DNA from: Reticulitermes speratus
Taxonomy: Eukaryota > Arthropoda > Insecta > Blattodea > Rhinotermitidae
Length of the DNA stretch: 64,000 nucleotides
Assembly (NCBI GenBank): GCA_021186555.1
Contig: JAJKFL010000005.1
Span: forward strand, 6,772,678 to 6,836,677
Direction of reading: 5' to 3'
The notes under the pieces were generated by a model, which was not told the origin of the DNA, ran no database searches, and was given only the letters and a program-made list of their open reading frames with translations. Positions 21,301-32,936 of the stretch are shown one piece after another. Each line of letters begins with the position of its first letter. Positions within the stretch are counted from its first letter, which is position 1. Made by a program: the position numbers and the translations under genes.

Positions 21301-21407
21301 AGATAATAAAATGAAAAACATATGTTGAGGTGGAGGCCTCCCCTTTACAGTTAAAATATATAAAATACATATAATTACCTATTATTCCCTATAAGAAATT
21401 ATACTTA

Positions 21408-21596
21408 AAGTCGAACTCGGTTATAACGTCATGAAAGGGACTGAATATTTTGTGTCGTTATAAACGAGTGTTGTTATAACCGAGGAGTATAATGTTATGG
21501 TTAACAGTGAGGAATTAATTGGTATCACAGAATATCTCACGATATAGACGAGATGTCGTATAAGCTAATGTCGTTATAACCGGGTTCGACTGTATT
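21408..21596. mobile_element. pogo-like MITE-G copy 2
   Basis: GTCGAACTCGGTTATAACGT at the left and TGTCGTTATAACCGGGTTCG, ACTGTA at the right form inverted ends. The interior has GTTATGGTTAACAGTGAGG as in copy 1. Confidence 0.8.
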
Positions 21597-22616
21597 TGCA
21601 CACGTTTTAATAGTTAAAATTGTCTAAGTAAAATTATTAAAACAGTAAATGGACGAGATCTCTATTTCTTAGAAGATGCAGCGCATCGGTTCAGCAACAG
21701 TAGCAATCTTGTTTTTGCTACGTTGTTTACTATATACGGTGTCATAATATTTGCTCGAGGAAGCGTTCTTGGAAGGCTTCTTTATTGATGAACACCCTGT
21801 GCTCTAGTAAGGCTCTATGGTACGTTTGCTAAATATAGGAGTCTGTTTATTTTCTCCTGTCAAGGTAGCAAGTTGTGGAACTACCTGTAAACAAAGAGGG
21901 GCTTTAGTTATTATGATAACTTTGGGGGGTGACGTAAGCTTTGTTATGTGTTATTATTCGATTCAAAAAATTTAGTTATGCCTTATTATTTCTTTACGAG
22001 TCTACAAGAAGAACAGAAGAGACAGAATAAATATAAACAAAGCAATATTGCAACCTGCTTTACACAAGGCTAAATGTTCTTCACACTACAACCTGAAGTC
22101 AGCTGTGGATTAGCCAGTCGCAGTACTCGTGTTGTCGACAAAGTAACACCAGGGGTACGACAACTATCATTCCTGTACCTTAAACTTGAAGGTTAATTTA
22201 TGTTAGTGTCTACATACTGCAAGCTGACCCATCTAAATCTGGATTCGGGAGTTGTAAACAAAATGAGAAGAGCACAAACGACTTTCTTGAAAAGTAGGTT
22301 ATAAAAACGCCCGACTGATGTCGCCACTAAACAAAGAGTTATTTCATGATAGAAAAGCGACTGTTATAACAAAAAGAACACCATTATTGGGTCATTTGTT
22401 TGAAGAGCTAGAATATCAAACTTTAAGGACAAAATATAAATTACTGGGATCGTGCCATCACTGGCATTTTTGAAGAATCGCCACTTTAGTACACTTTAAT
22501 GTGTATTTTTATTGATTTCAAATACATTGCGCTTTTGCAGAGTTTTGCAAAACGAACTAACTCCATGATAGCAGATGCAGACTCATTCTTCAGAAGTTAA
22601 TAAACACTCAGCTACC
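21597..22616. other. unassigned sequence
   Basis: About 1 kb with no recognised gene or element. Confidence 0.5.
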
Positions 22617-22836
22617 ATTTTTCATTGACTTAATCATTCCGGCCGCACTATGGCCCTGGGATCAACTCAGCCTCCAACAGAAATGAGTACAAGGGGTATC
22701 TCCTGGGGGGTAAAGGTGGCCGGTGCGTAGGGCTGACAGCCTTACCACCTTCGTGTGTCTACTGTCTGGAATTTATGGGAGGTTCAACGTCCTGGAGCCC
22801 TAAGGGCCTGTCCAGGCCTGTAACGGGATAGCTTTT
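22617..22836 (+). mobile_element. SINE-C copy 4, headless
   Basis: Starts in the body (TTTTTCATTGACTTAATC). It keeps the GGTAAAGGTGGCCGGTGCGT core and GGCCTGTCCAGGCCTG hairpin but lacks the tRNA head, consistent with 5' truncation. Confidence 0.88.
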
Positions 22837-22975
22837 AAGCTATATTCAAAGTGTGCAGACTGTGAAGTTTAGCTTACCCACTTTTCGCAACACTGAGCAC
22901 TTCATAGCTATAAGCCAGGGGTGTCCAATCCGCGTCCAGTCAGTTTGTGTCATGTGGCCCGTGGCCACATTCATG

Positions 22976-22978
<3 letters not shown>

Positions 22979-23012
<34 letters not shown>
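22979..23012. repeat. (TA)n microsatellite
   Basis: About 17 TA units, preceded by CAGGGGTGTCCAATCCGCG (22917), which resembles a hAT-type terminus without a visible partner. Confidence 0.9.
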
Positions 23013-23019
<7 letters not shown>

Positions 23020-23439
23020 CTATAAGAATTACGTAGCAATTTAGGCAGTCAGGTGTACCACTGAGAGTGATTTTACACGCGAGGTCCGCACACCAGCCCA
23101 CAATAACAGTTGTAAACGTTTGCCAAAAAAATTTTTGAACAACCCTGCTCCAAGCTCCAGACACGTCTCTTCTGCACCCCATCACGAATAAAACTGATCT
23201 ATATTCTTCAGGTACTGTAAGCGGACAGTTTTCGTACCCAGACAAAACCACAGGTAATAATGTGGTTTTTGTACGTGTTAATCTTTAGAGTTTTACACAG
23301 AAAATAAGCAAAATAAAGATTCTGAACTCAGTGATAGCAAGCGTTCCGGGAATTTAACGCAACTTCTTCGTGAACTCATCATTGTCAATACAAACATTTA
23401 CACTTTTCGACGTTGCCGAAGGATCTGCTAGCCAAACTT

Positions 23440-23650
23440 CAAGTCTTCTGAGATGTTACACCGTGTCGACTGGTAAACAGTTCCGGGCGTTTCGCGCACG
23501 AGTGTGCTGCATACATTTTCAGGGTCTTGGGGTCCAAGAAGAGACAGTAGGCTCCTATTAAAAGTCGTAACAATGTACCAATCACGTCGGTGTCACATCC
23601 CAGAGGACGTGAATCTTCATCAGCACCGCTGTGAGAAACTCAAATATCTC
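23440..23650. mobile_element. MITE-F relic
   Basis: The arms CTTCTGAGATGTTACACCGT ... GGTAAACAG and ACCAATCACGTCGG ... GTGTCACATCCCAGAGG are inverted relatives of the MITE-F ends. The interior is degraded. Confidence 0.6.
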
Positions 23651-23784
23651 ATCTGTTAGCTACCTTTGTACACTGATCCTGTACGAATTACGCTGACATC
23701 ACATGAGCATACGTCGGCCATTTTGTTAGTTTCTTTGGTTTCATTTTGTCAAGGGCGTCTAAAAGATTTCGAACATGCTAAAAG

Positions 23785-24185
23785 ATATTTGAAAGAGGGA
23801 TTGTAAGGAAAATATATGGACCCGTAAAAGAAGAAGAAGGCCGGACAATAAAAACAAACAAGGAGATAAAGGACAATTTACAAGGGAAGATATTCTAAAA
23901 CTTATAAAATCCCTCCGACTAAGATGGCATTGACATGCTGGAAGAATGCTAAATCAAAGAATGCCTAAACAATTTGCAGCAGCTACAATGGAAAGAACAA
24001 GGCAAAGAAGAAGACCACGGAAAAGATGCGAGACGAGGTTGAAGGGAATCAATATATAATGGGAATAACGAACAGGCAAGCAATGGCCAGAGACAGTCCT
24101 GCATGGCGGAAGAGTGTATTGGAAGCCAAGACCCACAACGGACCGTAGGGCTTGAGGAGAAGGTGGAGAAGATAAAGAAGTTTAG
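23785..24185 (+). pseudogene. LINE-3 family ORF2 C-terminal fragment
   Basis: Translation in broken frames gives ERGIVRKIYGPVKEE, GRTIKTNKEIKDN, then RRRPRKRCETRLK and RQAMARDSPAWRKSVLEAKT HNGP. This is the zinc-knuckle-free basic C-terminus typical of another insect non-LTR retrotransposon ORF2 (consensus style GRPRKRW...RKIVEEAKTHNGL). Several stops and at least one frameshift show it is dead. It is distinct from LINE-1 and LINE-2 of this window. Confidence 0.65.
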
Positions 24186-24280
24186 GTTTCGCCTCACGAA
24201 TAAACATCATCAGTTGATACAGTTTGATCTTCCTAGTGGCATGTTCTTAAGGAAAGATGGAAAGCATTATAGTGAACAAG

Positions 24281-24573
24281 AGGTACAGCAATCCCATTAC
24301 AGGCCTGGACAGGGTTCCAGGAGGTTGAGGCTCCCAGAATATCTAGGCAATCGACACATGAAGGTGGTAAGGTTGTCAGCCCTAAGCACCGGCCGCCTTT
24401 ACCCTCCAGGAAATATTCCTGGTACTCATTTCTGTTAGATGCTGAGTCAACCCCAGGGCCACAGTGCGGCCGAAAGGATTATGTCAATGAAAAATCCCAA
24501 TGACACCTTCGAGAATCCAACCCGCTACCTTCCGGCTTGTAGCGCAGTGCCTCAACCAACTGCGTCACCGCGT
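24281..24573 (-). mobile_element. SINE-C copy 5
   Basis: Complete on the minus strand: GGTGACGCAGTTGGTTGAGG A box, GGTAGCGGGTTGGATTC (mutated B box), core GTAAAGGCGGCCGGTGC and 3' hairpin. About 12 bp are deleted in the tail. Confidence 0.9.
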
Positions 24574-25265
24574 GCCCCCATTTCTGTAACAACAGGAATT
24601 CAAAATCTTGCCCCAATTCTGATCCTTCAGAATATCTGCTGGAAACTTTGTTTAAATTTGCCACGCCTATGTAGGGTAGGGGACAAAAAAAATCCCTTTC
24701 GTTAGCTTACATTTTTACCCAGCTTGTCTTGGCCTAAGTTAAGAAAGGGTCTCCTCCCTTAACGGGTATCGCTTTTTGTTTAAGTCATTTTGTTTTCGAT
24801 GCTAAACTATCAGTCGCATGTAAAAACATTTCTTCATGCTGAACTGAAACGAAAAAATTTCTGGCTATTTTAAAGATTTCTACAGATGAAATGGGTGCTG
24901 TGTGTGTGTGTATGTATATGTGTGTATGCCTGTGTCTGTATGTGTGTGTGTTTAGATGCGTACCGAATGACAACTGAAGGATAACAATGAAATTAAAATG
25001 TGATGCACTAGCGATTATCCGTGAGCGGATTATCCGGTTTGCGGCTTATCCCTGCAAAATCGTAAGTTGCCAGTGACTACGGACGAAGGTTCTAACGTTA
25101 TTTAACGCCGAGTGCTAGAAACAAAATCCTCAATACAAACAAAAACCAAGGGCTGTTTACGTGAACAATAAGCGTGAGCTATTTATTTGTCATGTATATA
25201 ACAAAGAAATTAAATTAAAAAATTGCTACCACGCCGTACTTTCCAGAATCTACGTTATAGGCTTT
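24574..25265. other. unassigned sequence with (TG)n
   Basis: An imperfect TG/TATG repeat lies at 24899-24951. Nothing else was recognised. Confidence 0.5.
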
Positions 25266-25267
25266 CT

Positions 25268-25402
25268 TTCCCACTCGGACTCTTGACCCGTGAGGATGGG
25301 ACCGACATGTTGTCCCGAAACGTCGGCAAACAATTATCACACGACGCCGCGTAATACCCCAGAAGACCGCAGATTTCATCAACATCGCGGCGTAAGCCTA
25401 AA
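25268..25402 (+). mobile_element. MITE-F right half
   Basis: Contains GACCCGTGAGGATGGGACC, GTTGTCCCGAAACGTCGGC, then the right arm ACACGACGCCGCGTAATACC and GACCGCAGATTTCATCAACA. Only one arm is present. The core block has a well-preserved GGGAC/GTCCC hairpin. Confidence 0.8.
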
Positions 25403-25495
25403 ATCAAGAACAGAAATTACAGTTTTACTTTTGTTCGTGGCTTAACAAACTAACACATTCTGGGTTATCCGTGTTTCTCAATTATCTGTGCACCA

Positions 25496-25774
25496 CTCTC
25501 CCCACCTTTATCTTCCATGGCGCAACAGCCCCTAGTGGGCCACGGCCTCCTCATTGTTCGAGGCTTCACGATCACACTCAGACACACCACACTCGGTAGG
25601 ACTCCTCTGGACTAGTCATCAGCCCGTCGCAGAGACCTCTACCTGACAACACACAACACTCACAAGAGACAGACATCCATGCCCCTGGCGGGATTCGAAC
25701 CCGCAATCCCAGCAAGCGAACGGCCGCAGATCCACGCCTTAGACCGCGCGGCCACTGGGATCGGCTCTCCCCAC
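25496..25774 (-). mobile_element. SINE-A copy with 10-bp TSD
   Basis: Full SINE-A on the minus strand; perfect TSD CTCTCCCCAC at 25496-25505 and 25765-25774. Confidence 0.94.
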
Positions 25775-25905
25775 ATTACCCGGACAATGGACAGTAAACT
25801 GTAATACAAAGTCACCAAAACAAATCCCGTTTCATGTATGTCGATACCAGACTACAAATAGTGTTTGACATGTACGAGTATAAATAAAATAGAACACGCC
25901 GTGAA

Positions 25906-26170
25906 AGCCGGGATAGCTCAGTCAGTATAGTGACTAGGCTACAGGCACACACATGTTCGACCGCTAATATAAGCGTACATTTTTATTTACGATAAATATT
26001 TCAGATGATTTCTGAGGTCAACCCAGTTGTTACCTGGGGCTCATTCATCGGGATAAAGCGATCGGATGGTGAACTTCACCATTCACCTCCATCTCTAACC
26101 GAGTTTAAGAAGGCGTGGAGGTATACCTCTACTCCCTTGTACGTCTTTAGGGGCAAACGGAGGGGCAACT
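25906..26170 (+). mobile_element. SINE-B, diverged; intermediate between B and C bodies
   Basis: Head GCCGGGATAGCTCAGTCAG, then a damaged B box. The body has TTTCTGAGGTCAACCCAG and GGGGCTCATTCATCGGGATA, which aligns to the SINE-C body around CTGAGTTCGACTCAG, and then the SINE-B-like GAGGTATACCTCTACTCCC end. Confidence 0.7.
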
Positions 26171-26732
26171 CTGAATTTTATCGAACATGCTACAACACCA
26201 TAACACTACTCTGGAATGTAACCATCTTCTTTATGTAACAACAGCAAGGAGAGAGAATGACGCAGCACTTTGCAGGATTACAGGGTGTATATTTTGCGGT
26301 TCATCATAAACTTATGGCCCCCATTTATATTTAGAACGCGCCATATAAGTACTAAAGAGATCAGTCCCAAGCTCTTCATCATTATTAGCTTCAGCACACC
26401 CTACTGCCAGTAACAGTCGTTGCAAGAAACGGCGTAAGTTTATACCGCCGAGGATGTCTTTGTCGAACGCAATTACTCATGGCTTCACATTACATCTGTT
26501 CACTTAATGCAACGAAAAGTAGCTTACATGAATGTAGAAACACAGACCGATTTCGAGGTGAAAATATGATAATTGTCCACTTGGTTAAAATACTATTGTA
26601 ACTCGAATATGCATTACAGTGAACATAACGGATCCTCTCCTGAACCTGCTGACTCTAGCCCACCCATCACACTATCTAAGACTCATTTTTAATATTATTA
26701 TTCTCCCATATACACCAAGTGCTTCTTTACGT
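26171..26732. other. unassigned sequence
   Basis: No gene or element recognised. Confidence 0.5.
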
Positions 26733-27111
26733 AAAGCTACCCCTATATATATATATATAATAATAACCATGGCTCAACAGCCCTATATGGGCTCAGGCCT
26801 CCTCTTTCCGAGGTTACTAGGTCGTGCGCATTCGTGGCAGTCGGTGACTGGCCAACTGATGTGACCGCCAGAGCCATCTGGCAGGCAGTCAGGAGATTTG
26901 GGTGAGAAATTACCTGAATTTTGCTTACGAAACATTTCTATCTACGACATGGGACCGACGGCTTTACTTCCCCTCCGAAGAAGTGGTGCTCCGGATTTTT
27001 ATCACCCTTAAAAATCCATCGACCTCGGTCGGGATCGAACCCGCGAACCTTGGGTCCAGTGGCGAGCACGCTAACCACTAGTCCACCGAGGTCGACAAAG
27101 CTATCCCTATA
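26733..27111 (-). mobile_element. SINE-D copy 2, long form
   Basis: The head is at the right on the minus strand (GACCTCGGTGGACTAGTGG; GGTTCGATCCCGACCGAGG). The body has GATGGCTCTGGCGGTCACA and CTATATAGGGCTG-like tail sequence, with a (TAT/TA)n tail. TSD AAAGCTACCCCTATA / AAAGCTATCCCTATA at 26733-26747 and 27097-27111 (14 of 15). Confidence 0.93.
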
Positions 27112-27127
27112 CAGGTCTGAATATTCC

Positions 27128-27350
27128 GTTAGGGTTCCAGGGGGTTAAGGCTCCCAGAATTTCTAGATAATCGGCACATGAAGGTGTCGAGGTTGTCAGC
27201 CCTGGTACTCATTTCTATTAGAGGTTGAGTTGACCCCACGGCCATAGTGCGGCCGGAAGGATTAAGTCAATGAAAAATCTCAATGATTACATCGGGAATC
27301 GAACCCGCGCTTGTAGCGCAGTGCCTCAACCAACTGCGTCACCGCATACC
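27128..27350 (-). mobile_element. SINE-C copy 6, internally deleted
   Basis: Minus strand: GCGGTGACGCAGTTGGTTGA head, B box GGGTTCGATTCCCG, body lacking the central GTAAAGGCGGCCGG segment and part of the head between CTACAAG and GCGGG. Confidence 0.88.
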
Positions 27351-28047
27351 TCACGTCCTCGTTTATGTAAAAATAATTTTCTTCTTAGATACAATCTGTG
27401 CTCTCCCTGCACAATCAGAAAGTCGAACTTTACAAATTTGTTCATGTACGACGCAAAGTTACCTTTCTGGAAAGGAACTGTAAAGAGATAAAACTGACAT
27501 CTTGCAGATTAAAAAATATGACCAAATACAACCTGTCATACATAATCAAGAATGAAAAAGATTCGCTTGGCCAATTAAAATCTTCACAGTTTGCGAGATA
27601 TCATCAGTATTTCTCAAAACATGCACGAATATGCAAACTTCCTGGACAACATAGAACATGACACGGTTACGTTAACAAACATGACATTAATTTTTACGTC
27701 AATAGCCTTTCGGTATCGTCGGTAATAGACCTGTTATCATCAAAACTGCCAACAGACGACCCAAATACGACAGTTACAATTCTCACAGCTGTGAACAGAC
27801 TACCACGGTATATGTGTTACCACCCATAAGACGACAGTATAACTGACCTACCTTTACGCAGCACGTAAAGTGGGCCTACGTGTGCTCATTTCAATTGTCT
27901 TCTCTTGTCAAGTTGAGATCGATGGAGAGAGAATTCCTGATTGTCTAGGCTAAACGCAATACACTGGTGTCGTAATTGAGAGACCCCTTACAAAATACAC
28001 CAATCTGCAGTCTAAAGGGCCCCTCATAGGCCACAACTTCCTGTCCG
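27351..28047. other. unassigned sequence
   Basis: An 87-codon open frame at 27398-27661 lacks recognised motifs; no gene is called. Confidence 0.5.
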
Positions 28048-28352
28048 CTATTGCACGGGACGGGATAACGCAGTCAGTATAGCGACTCGCTACGGGCTGG
28101 ACGGTCCGGGGATCGAATCGCGGTATTGACAGGACTTTCTGCACCCGTCCAGACCGGTTCTGAGGCCCAGGCAGCTTCCTATACAATGGGTACCGGTTCA
28201 TTCCCGGGGATAAAGCGGCCGAGGCGTGGCGTTAACCACCCACCCCCATCTAGCGCCGAGGTTAAAGAAAGAGTAGAGCGATACATCTATTTCCCCTCTG
28301 TACCTCCATGGCAGGTTTATAGGGTGAACTTTAGCTTTACAGGCCTATTGCA
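28048..28352 (+). mobile_element. SINE-B copy with TSD
   Basis: Head GGGATAACGCAGTCAGTATA, GGTCCGGGGATCGAATCGC, full body and TTTAGCTTTAC tail. CTATTGCA occurs at 28048-28055 and 28345-28352 as a probable TSD. Confidence 0.9.
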
Positions 28353-28412
28353 TTAGTACTGACAGCGTGTTAATATTAACGATAAAAATTGGTTTTCTGC
28401 TTTTCAGAATGT

Positions 28413-28815
28413 TTGTGTTATTGTCAAAAAGTATTCTCTGTAAGGAGTCGGTAAGGTCAATGCTGCATCTGTGACCGGCCCGAGTACTCAGCACCAGGCA
28501 GTTGGTTTCTTCTTCACGACAATGCACCGGTTCACCGGGCAGTTGCTGTATAAGAATTTTTAGCCCGAAAACAAGTGTGCGTGCTCAATCATCCGCCCTA
28601 CTCCCCTGATTTATCCCCCTGTGATTATTTTCTGTTCCCCAAACTGAAGTTACCATTGAAGGGGCACCTCTTTGAAGATGTTCAAGACATCCAAGGAGCT
28701 GTGACATCGAGTCTTCGGGCCATACCACAAGAAGACGTGCAGAGGTCGTTCCAGTCTTTGCTAGATCGTGCCACTCGCTGTATCGATGCAGAAGGGATGT
28801 ACTTTGAATAAAATA
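28413..28815 (+). pseudogene. mariner transposase C-terminal relic (D34D)
   Basis: One reading frame gives RPEYSAPGSWFLLHDNAP, then after an in-frame TAA EFLARKQVCVLNHPPYSPD, LSPCDYFLFPKLKLPLKG and finally RCIDAEGMYFE before TAA at 28809-28811. HDN and SPCD supply the second and third catalytic aspartates, separated by 34 residues as in mariner D,D34D. The region with the first aspartate is missing and stops occur at about 28452 and 28551, so this is a dead, 5'-truncated copy. Mariner enzymes cut and paste DNA in the nucleus at TA sites. Confidence 0.9.
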
Positions 28816-29231
28816 CAGATAGTACTCAAGTCTTTTGTTCCAGTTTTATTCTATAACCTCAGTCTCATTACATAATTGTCGAACTGTGTATTGTTAGGCT
28901 GCTGCCTGTGTTAGACAAATTACGTTACAGATGATTGGCTGTACTTTTTACAGGCTTCATGGGATCCAACGATATTTTGGAATGCTGAATAGAATGAACA
29001 GTACTCAAGTAAAAACAGAGAAAGCAGCGTATGACGAAATACTGATAATTGTGGGAGAAATAGCGGACGAGGCGTGGTAAGATATGAAAAAGAAAATAAA
29101 ATTTTTGCGAATAAGTTACACAAAGAAGGGGAAAGATAAGAAGATTCCAATTATTTATTTTTTTCGTTTACTGAGCCACCCTTTCATCTTCTAATTTCTA
29201 GCATTTTTCCCCACTTCATATTATAAACTGG
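28816..29231. other. mariner 3' flank and unassigned sequence
   Basis: The first ~80 bases probably belong to the mariner 3' end (AATAAAATACAG, TTTTATTC). No inverted terminus could be paired. The rest is unassigned. Confidence 0.4.
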
Positions 29232-29663
29232 CAGCAACGTACGTTCTGTTCACAATACGACATACTGGAAGGACGTCACCAGCAACGTACGTTCTGTTCA
29301 CAACACGACATACTGGAAGGACGTCACCAGCAACGTACGTTCTGTTCACAATACGACATACTGGAAGGACGTCACCAGCAACGTACGTTCTGTTCACAAT
29401 ACGACATACTGGAAGGACGTCACCAGCAACGTACGTTCTGTTCACAATACGACATACTGGAAGGACGTCACCAGCAACGTACGTTCTGTTCACAATACGA
29501 CATACTGGAAGGACGTCACCAGCAACGTACGTTCTGTTCACAATACGACATACTGGAAGGACGTCACCAGCAACGTACGTTCTGTTCACAATACGACATA
29601 CTGGAAGGACGTCACCAGCAACGTACGTTCTGTTCACAATACGACATACTGGAAGGACGTCAC
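29232..29663. repeat. 48-bp tandem repeat, 9 copies
   Basis: Exactly nine units of 48 bp (starting CAGCAACGTACGTTCTG) with only two single-base differences. The length is a multiple of 3, so the minus strand reads nine 16-residue units (GDVLPVCRIVNRTYVA) after a hydrophobic N-terminal stretch beginning at 29766 (MRTLYAVSIIVSNF). The plus strand is equally open, which argues that the openness reflects repeat structure. Confidence 0.97.
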
Positions 29664-29882
29664 CAAAGGAACTGCAGATTACTAAGAGCGTTAAGATCGT
29701 TGTCGGCCTCAACATATTGCTGATAAAGTTACTGACAATAATACTGACAGCATAAAGAGTTCTCACGGACTAGCCATGTTTGGTGGAAACGGACTCACAA
29801 CCCATACCAATGTTTCCTTCTTAATTAATTTCAAACAAATTATTCATCCCACTGCAACGAATCGGTTAGGAAATCAGCATCC

Positions 29883-30383
29883 ATTTAAAGCAGTGGTTCC
29901 CAACGTGGGCGGTACCGCCCCCTGGGGGCGGTGGGATTACCGAGGTGGGCGCTAATAGGTACGAGAGGTGGAAGGGAGCGCTGTTATGTTCACAGGGGGG
30001 CGCTAGTAGAGAAGTAGTGCATTTATTTTTATAATAAAATTTAAATAAAGTAATTTTTTGTTAAAAATAAAAAATGAACTAAATTTCTTAGTATATTAAT
30101 TTATGAATCTTATTCAAGCACATATTATTTTTTTAATAAACTATTGCTAGATGAATTATTGTTAATCATAAAAAATTATAATAAATTTAAAATTATTAAT
30201 TAACACATAAAACATTAAGTTTAACTCTTATAATTTTATTTAAACGATTTTTTAAATATAAAATAAAAGTGGAAACAAAAGCGCATCGTATGTTTTTTAA
30301 AAAAGGTAAGGGGGCGCTGTGGGTCTGTGTATGGAACCAAGGGGGCGGTGGACCGAAAAAGTTTGGGAACCACTGGTTTAAAG
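29883..30383. mobile_element. hAT-like MITE
   Basis: The left end CAGTGGTTCCCAACGTGGGC and right end TTTGGGAACCACTG are inverted termini of hAT type. Both are followed internally by GGGGGCGGTGG-type sequence. The probable 8-bp TSD ATTTAAAG / GTTTAAAG lies at 29883-29890 and 30376-30383 (7 of 8). The interior is very AT-rich and non-coding. Confidence 0.88.
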
Positions 30384-30980
30384 TATGTAACACCCCTGAC
30401 AGCGTCCAGTCCACATGCAGATGGGCAGTACACTTCAAATTTATTTTTAAATACACATATTTTCTATTTATTTTATACTGTTTATAGCTGAGTCAGTGAG
30501 GTTCGGTTGCCTACACGGCCGCATGGAAAAACACGCAGCATGGCTCTGGTGACCACAAAACAGCTTATCGAGCTTAATTTCGTAGGCTTCTTATACCTAA
30601 TGCTAAATTACACTCAGGACTATCCAGGATTTGAATTCTGTCCACTGTCTAGTGTTCCACAAACGCATAAATGAAAACACATCTATTTTTTCGGAAACTG
30701 AATCTCTTCTGTTCTCAGGTAAAAAGGTGGTGAGTTAACTGTCGTAGTGAGCCCGATAAACAGAGCTATTCCCCAGCTACGTGCCCAGTAAAAAGCCAAT
30801 TTACCTGGGGACGCAAACAGATCCAGTTACCATCACGCTATGTTTACTATTTTTGTACTTTTGGAACACTAGTTGATGGACAGAGTAAGCACTATTATCC
30901 ACTTTCTATCGGGAAATATCTACCGCGGTACAGGAAGTAGGAGCGCGTAACTGAACACTCTTCACTGAGTTAGCAAGGGA
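30384..30980. other. unassigned sequence
   Basis: No gene or element recognised. Confidence 0.5.
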
Positions 30981-31475
30981 TTGAACATGTGTGCAGTTGT
31001 ACCTGTCTGATCCCGATATGTCTGTTTGAACATGTGTGTAGTTGTACCTGTCTGCTCCCGATATGTCTGTTTGAACATGTGTGTAGTTGTACCTGTCTGC
31101 TCCCGATATGTCTGTTTGAACATGTGTGTAGTTGTACCTGTCTGCTCCTGATATGTCTGTTTGAACACGTGTGTAGTTGTACCTGTCTGATCCTGATATG
31201 TCTGTTTGAACATGTGTGTAGTTGTACCTGTCTGCTCCTGATATGTCTGTTTGAACATGTGTGTAGTTGTACCTGTCTGCTCCTGATATGTCTGTTTGAA
31301 CACGTGAGTAGTTGTACCTGTCTGCTCCTGATATGCCAGTTTGAACATGTGTGCAGTTGTACCTGTCTGCTCCTGATATGTCTGTTTGAACATGTGTGCA
31401 GTTGTACCTGTCTGCTCCCGATATGCCAGTTTGAACATGTGTGTAGTTGTACCTGTCTGCTCCCGATACGCCTGT
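30981..31475. repeat. 45-bp tandem repeat, 11 copies
   Basis: Eleven units of exactly 45 bp starting TTGAACATGTGTG. Units differ by a few transitions (CCCGATATG/CCTGATATG, TCTG/CCAG). Three frames on the two strands stay open because 45 is a multiple of 3. No signal suggests translation. Confidence 0.97.
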
Positions 31476-32479
31476 TGGACCTCATGCTTAGGGTAAGGTG
31501 TGCTTTACTTTATCCTGCAATTTACTGTATACGGAAGTGTCTTTCATAGTCCATAGACACAGGCTACATCATGCAAGTCGGTAAGCACAAGGAGCAAGCT
31601 TCTGACTCGTATTCTGGAAGTACTGTTTTCGAATGCCGGTTAGGACACCGACATTTACAGAGGAGTTTCATGGTTTTCTTCAGTCATTCAACGCAATTCT
31701 GGGAAAAGGGCAAGTCCACTCAACTCCACATCCTTTCGAATTCATATTCACCACCATGGAACCATTCGACACCATGCAGCCTGAGTGACAGTCAGAATCC
31801 TGAAACAAACTACAGACAACCAGTGTCCATAAGGCAGAAGTCTGCACTGACATCAGGGGACTATGTTCTCAGTACTTAACCAGTCAACGGCCTACTTTAA
31901 TTTGAATGGACTGTAGCAGAGCTGGAACAACGAGGCAATGGTAACAGTAACTGTTGTAGGTAGTGAAGACAGTATATTTGTAATATCCCCTTCCATGTAA
32001 TTACTTGAATACGTTGAATTTGAAAACTAATTTGTGGCGCCATGAAGCTGGGCGTCTGCCTGCCGCCATTTTGGGAGGGGTATTCGCAGATATCCACTGA
32101 GGCGTCGTTAGTGAGGACATGCTTGTTGGTTTCAGTCATGCACAGCCACTGTGCCTTGCACGTGGAGAGAGTGGGTTTCAGAAGTGGCTGCAATACAGCC
32201 GACATTTACACGATACCAATAACCAAAAGCGTCATCCACATTAAAGACATGCTTCGTCCATCGAAAACCTTCCTTTTCTCTATCTTTAACCCTTTTAAGC
32301 TTTATGGTTAGTACCACCTGCTGTGCCATTAGAAGAATTCTGCATTGTACCAACGAAATGCTTTGTAAGTGACGCATGTATGATTCCTACAATAAAGAAA
32401 ATTAACCAGTAAGTTTTTATAATGGCCACGAACCCTGTTCCCTGTGAGGTACGAACTGAATCATTATATATAACTTAGA
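31476..32479. other. unassigned sequence
   Basis: Open frames of about 100 codons on both strands (31571-31879, 31897-32205) show no recognised motif or codon-use contrast that I can judge. Confidence 0.45.
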
Positions 32480-32936
32480 TCATTGTTTCCCAAAAGTTTT
32501 TGCTCGCGGACCCCTACTGTGTTCGAAAAATAACCACGGATCCTCACATTCTTGTTCATGTACATATAGTATGTTCCGAAGTTAGGTATTCAAAATTAAA
32601 AATCTATATCTCCGAACTGATTTTAGATAGCTACAAATACATACCAGCAGCATACGTAACAATGCATTTCATGATTTGACCTAAAATAAATTGACTGTCG
32701 CTCGCTTTATGGGTACAGGAAGTTTCTTAATTAGATATTCTAACGGTCATACGAAATAAACACATTGCAAATTAAAGAAGTTCTGCGATTATTGTTAACA
32801 AAACATTATGCCGTTAATTAAAAAATAAGTAGACTTCAAAGTATCCATTACAGAAATGTGTCCAAGGATCCCCTGGGAACTGGTCGCAGATCCCTTGGGA
32901 TCCACGGGGCACAGTTTGGGAACCACTGACTTACAG
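32474..32936. mobile_element. hAT-like MITE, decayed
   Basis: The left end CATTGTTTCCCAAAAG and right end AGTTTGGGAACCACTG are inverted. Both carry GGATCC/CGGACCCC-type subterminal sequence. The possible 8-bp TSD ACTTAGAT / ACTTACAG matches at 6 of 8 positions. Confidence 0.7.

Noticed and set aside
22905-22980. hAT-like element starting CAGGGGTGTCCAATC
   Set aside because: No partner terminus or target duplication could be found.
29221-29766. 181-residue repeat protein on the minus strand
   Set aside because: The unit length is a multiple of 3 and both strands are open, so the frame has no evidential value without transcript data.
30962-31549. 158-186-residue repeat proteins on both strands
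   Set aside because: Same 45-bp tandem array read in three frames; composition follows the repeat.
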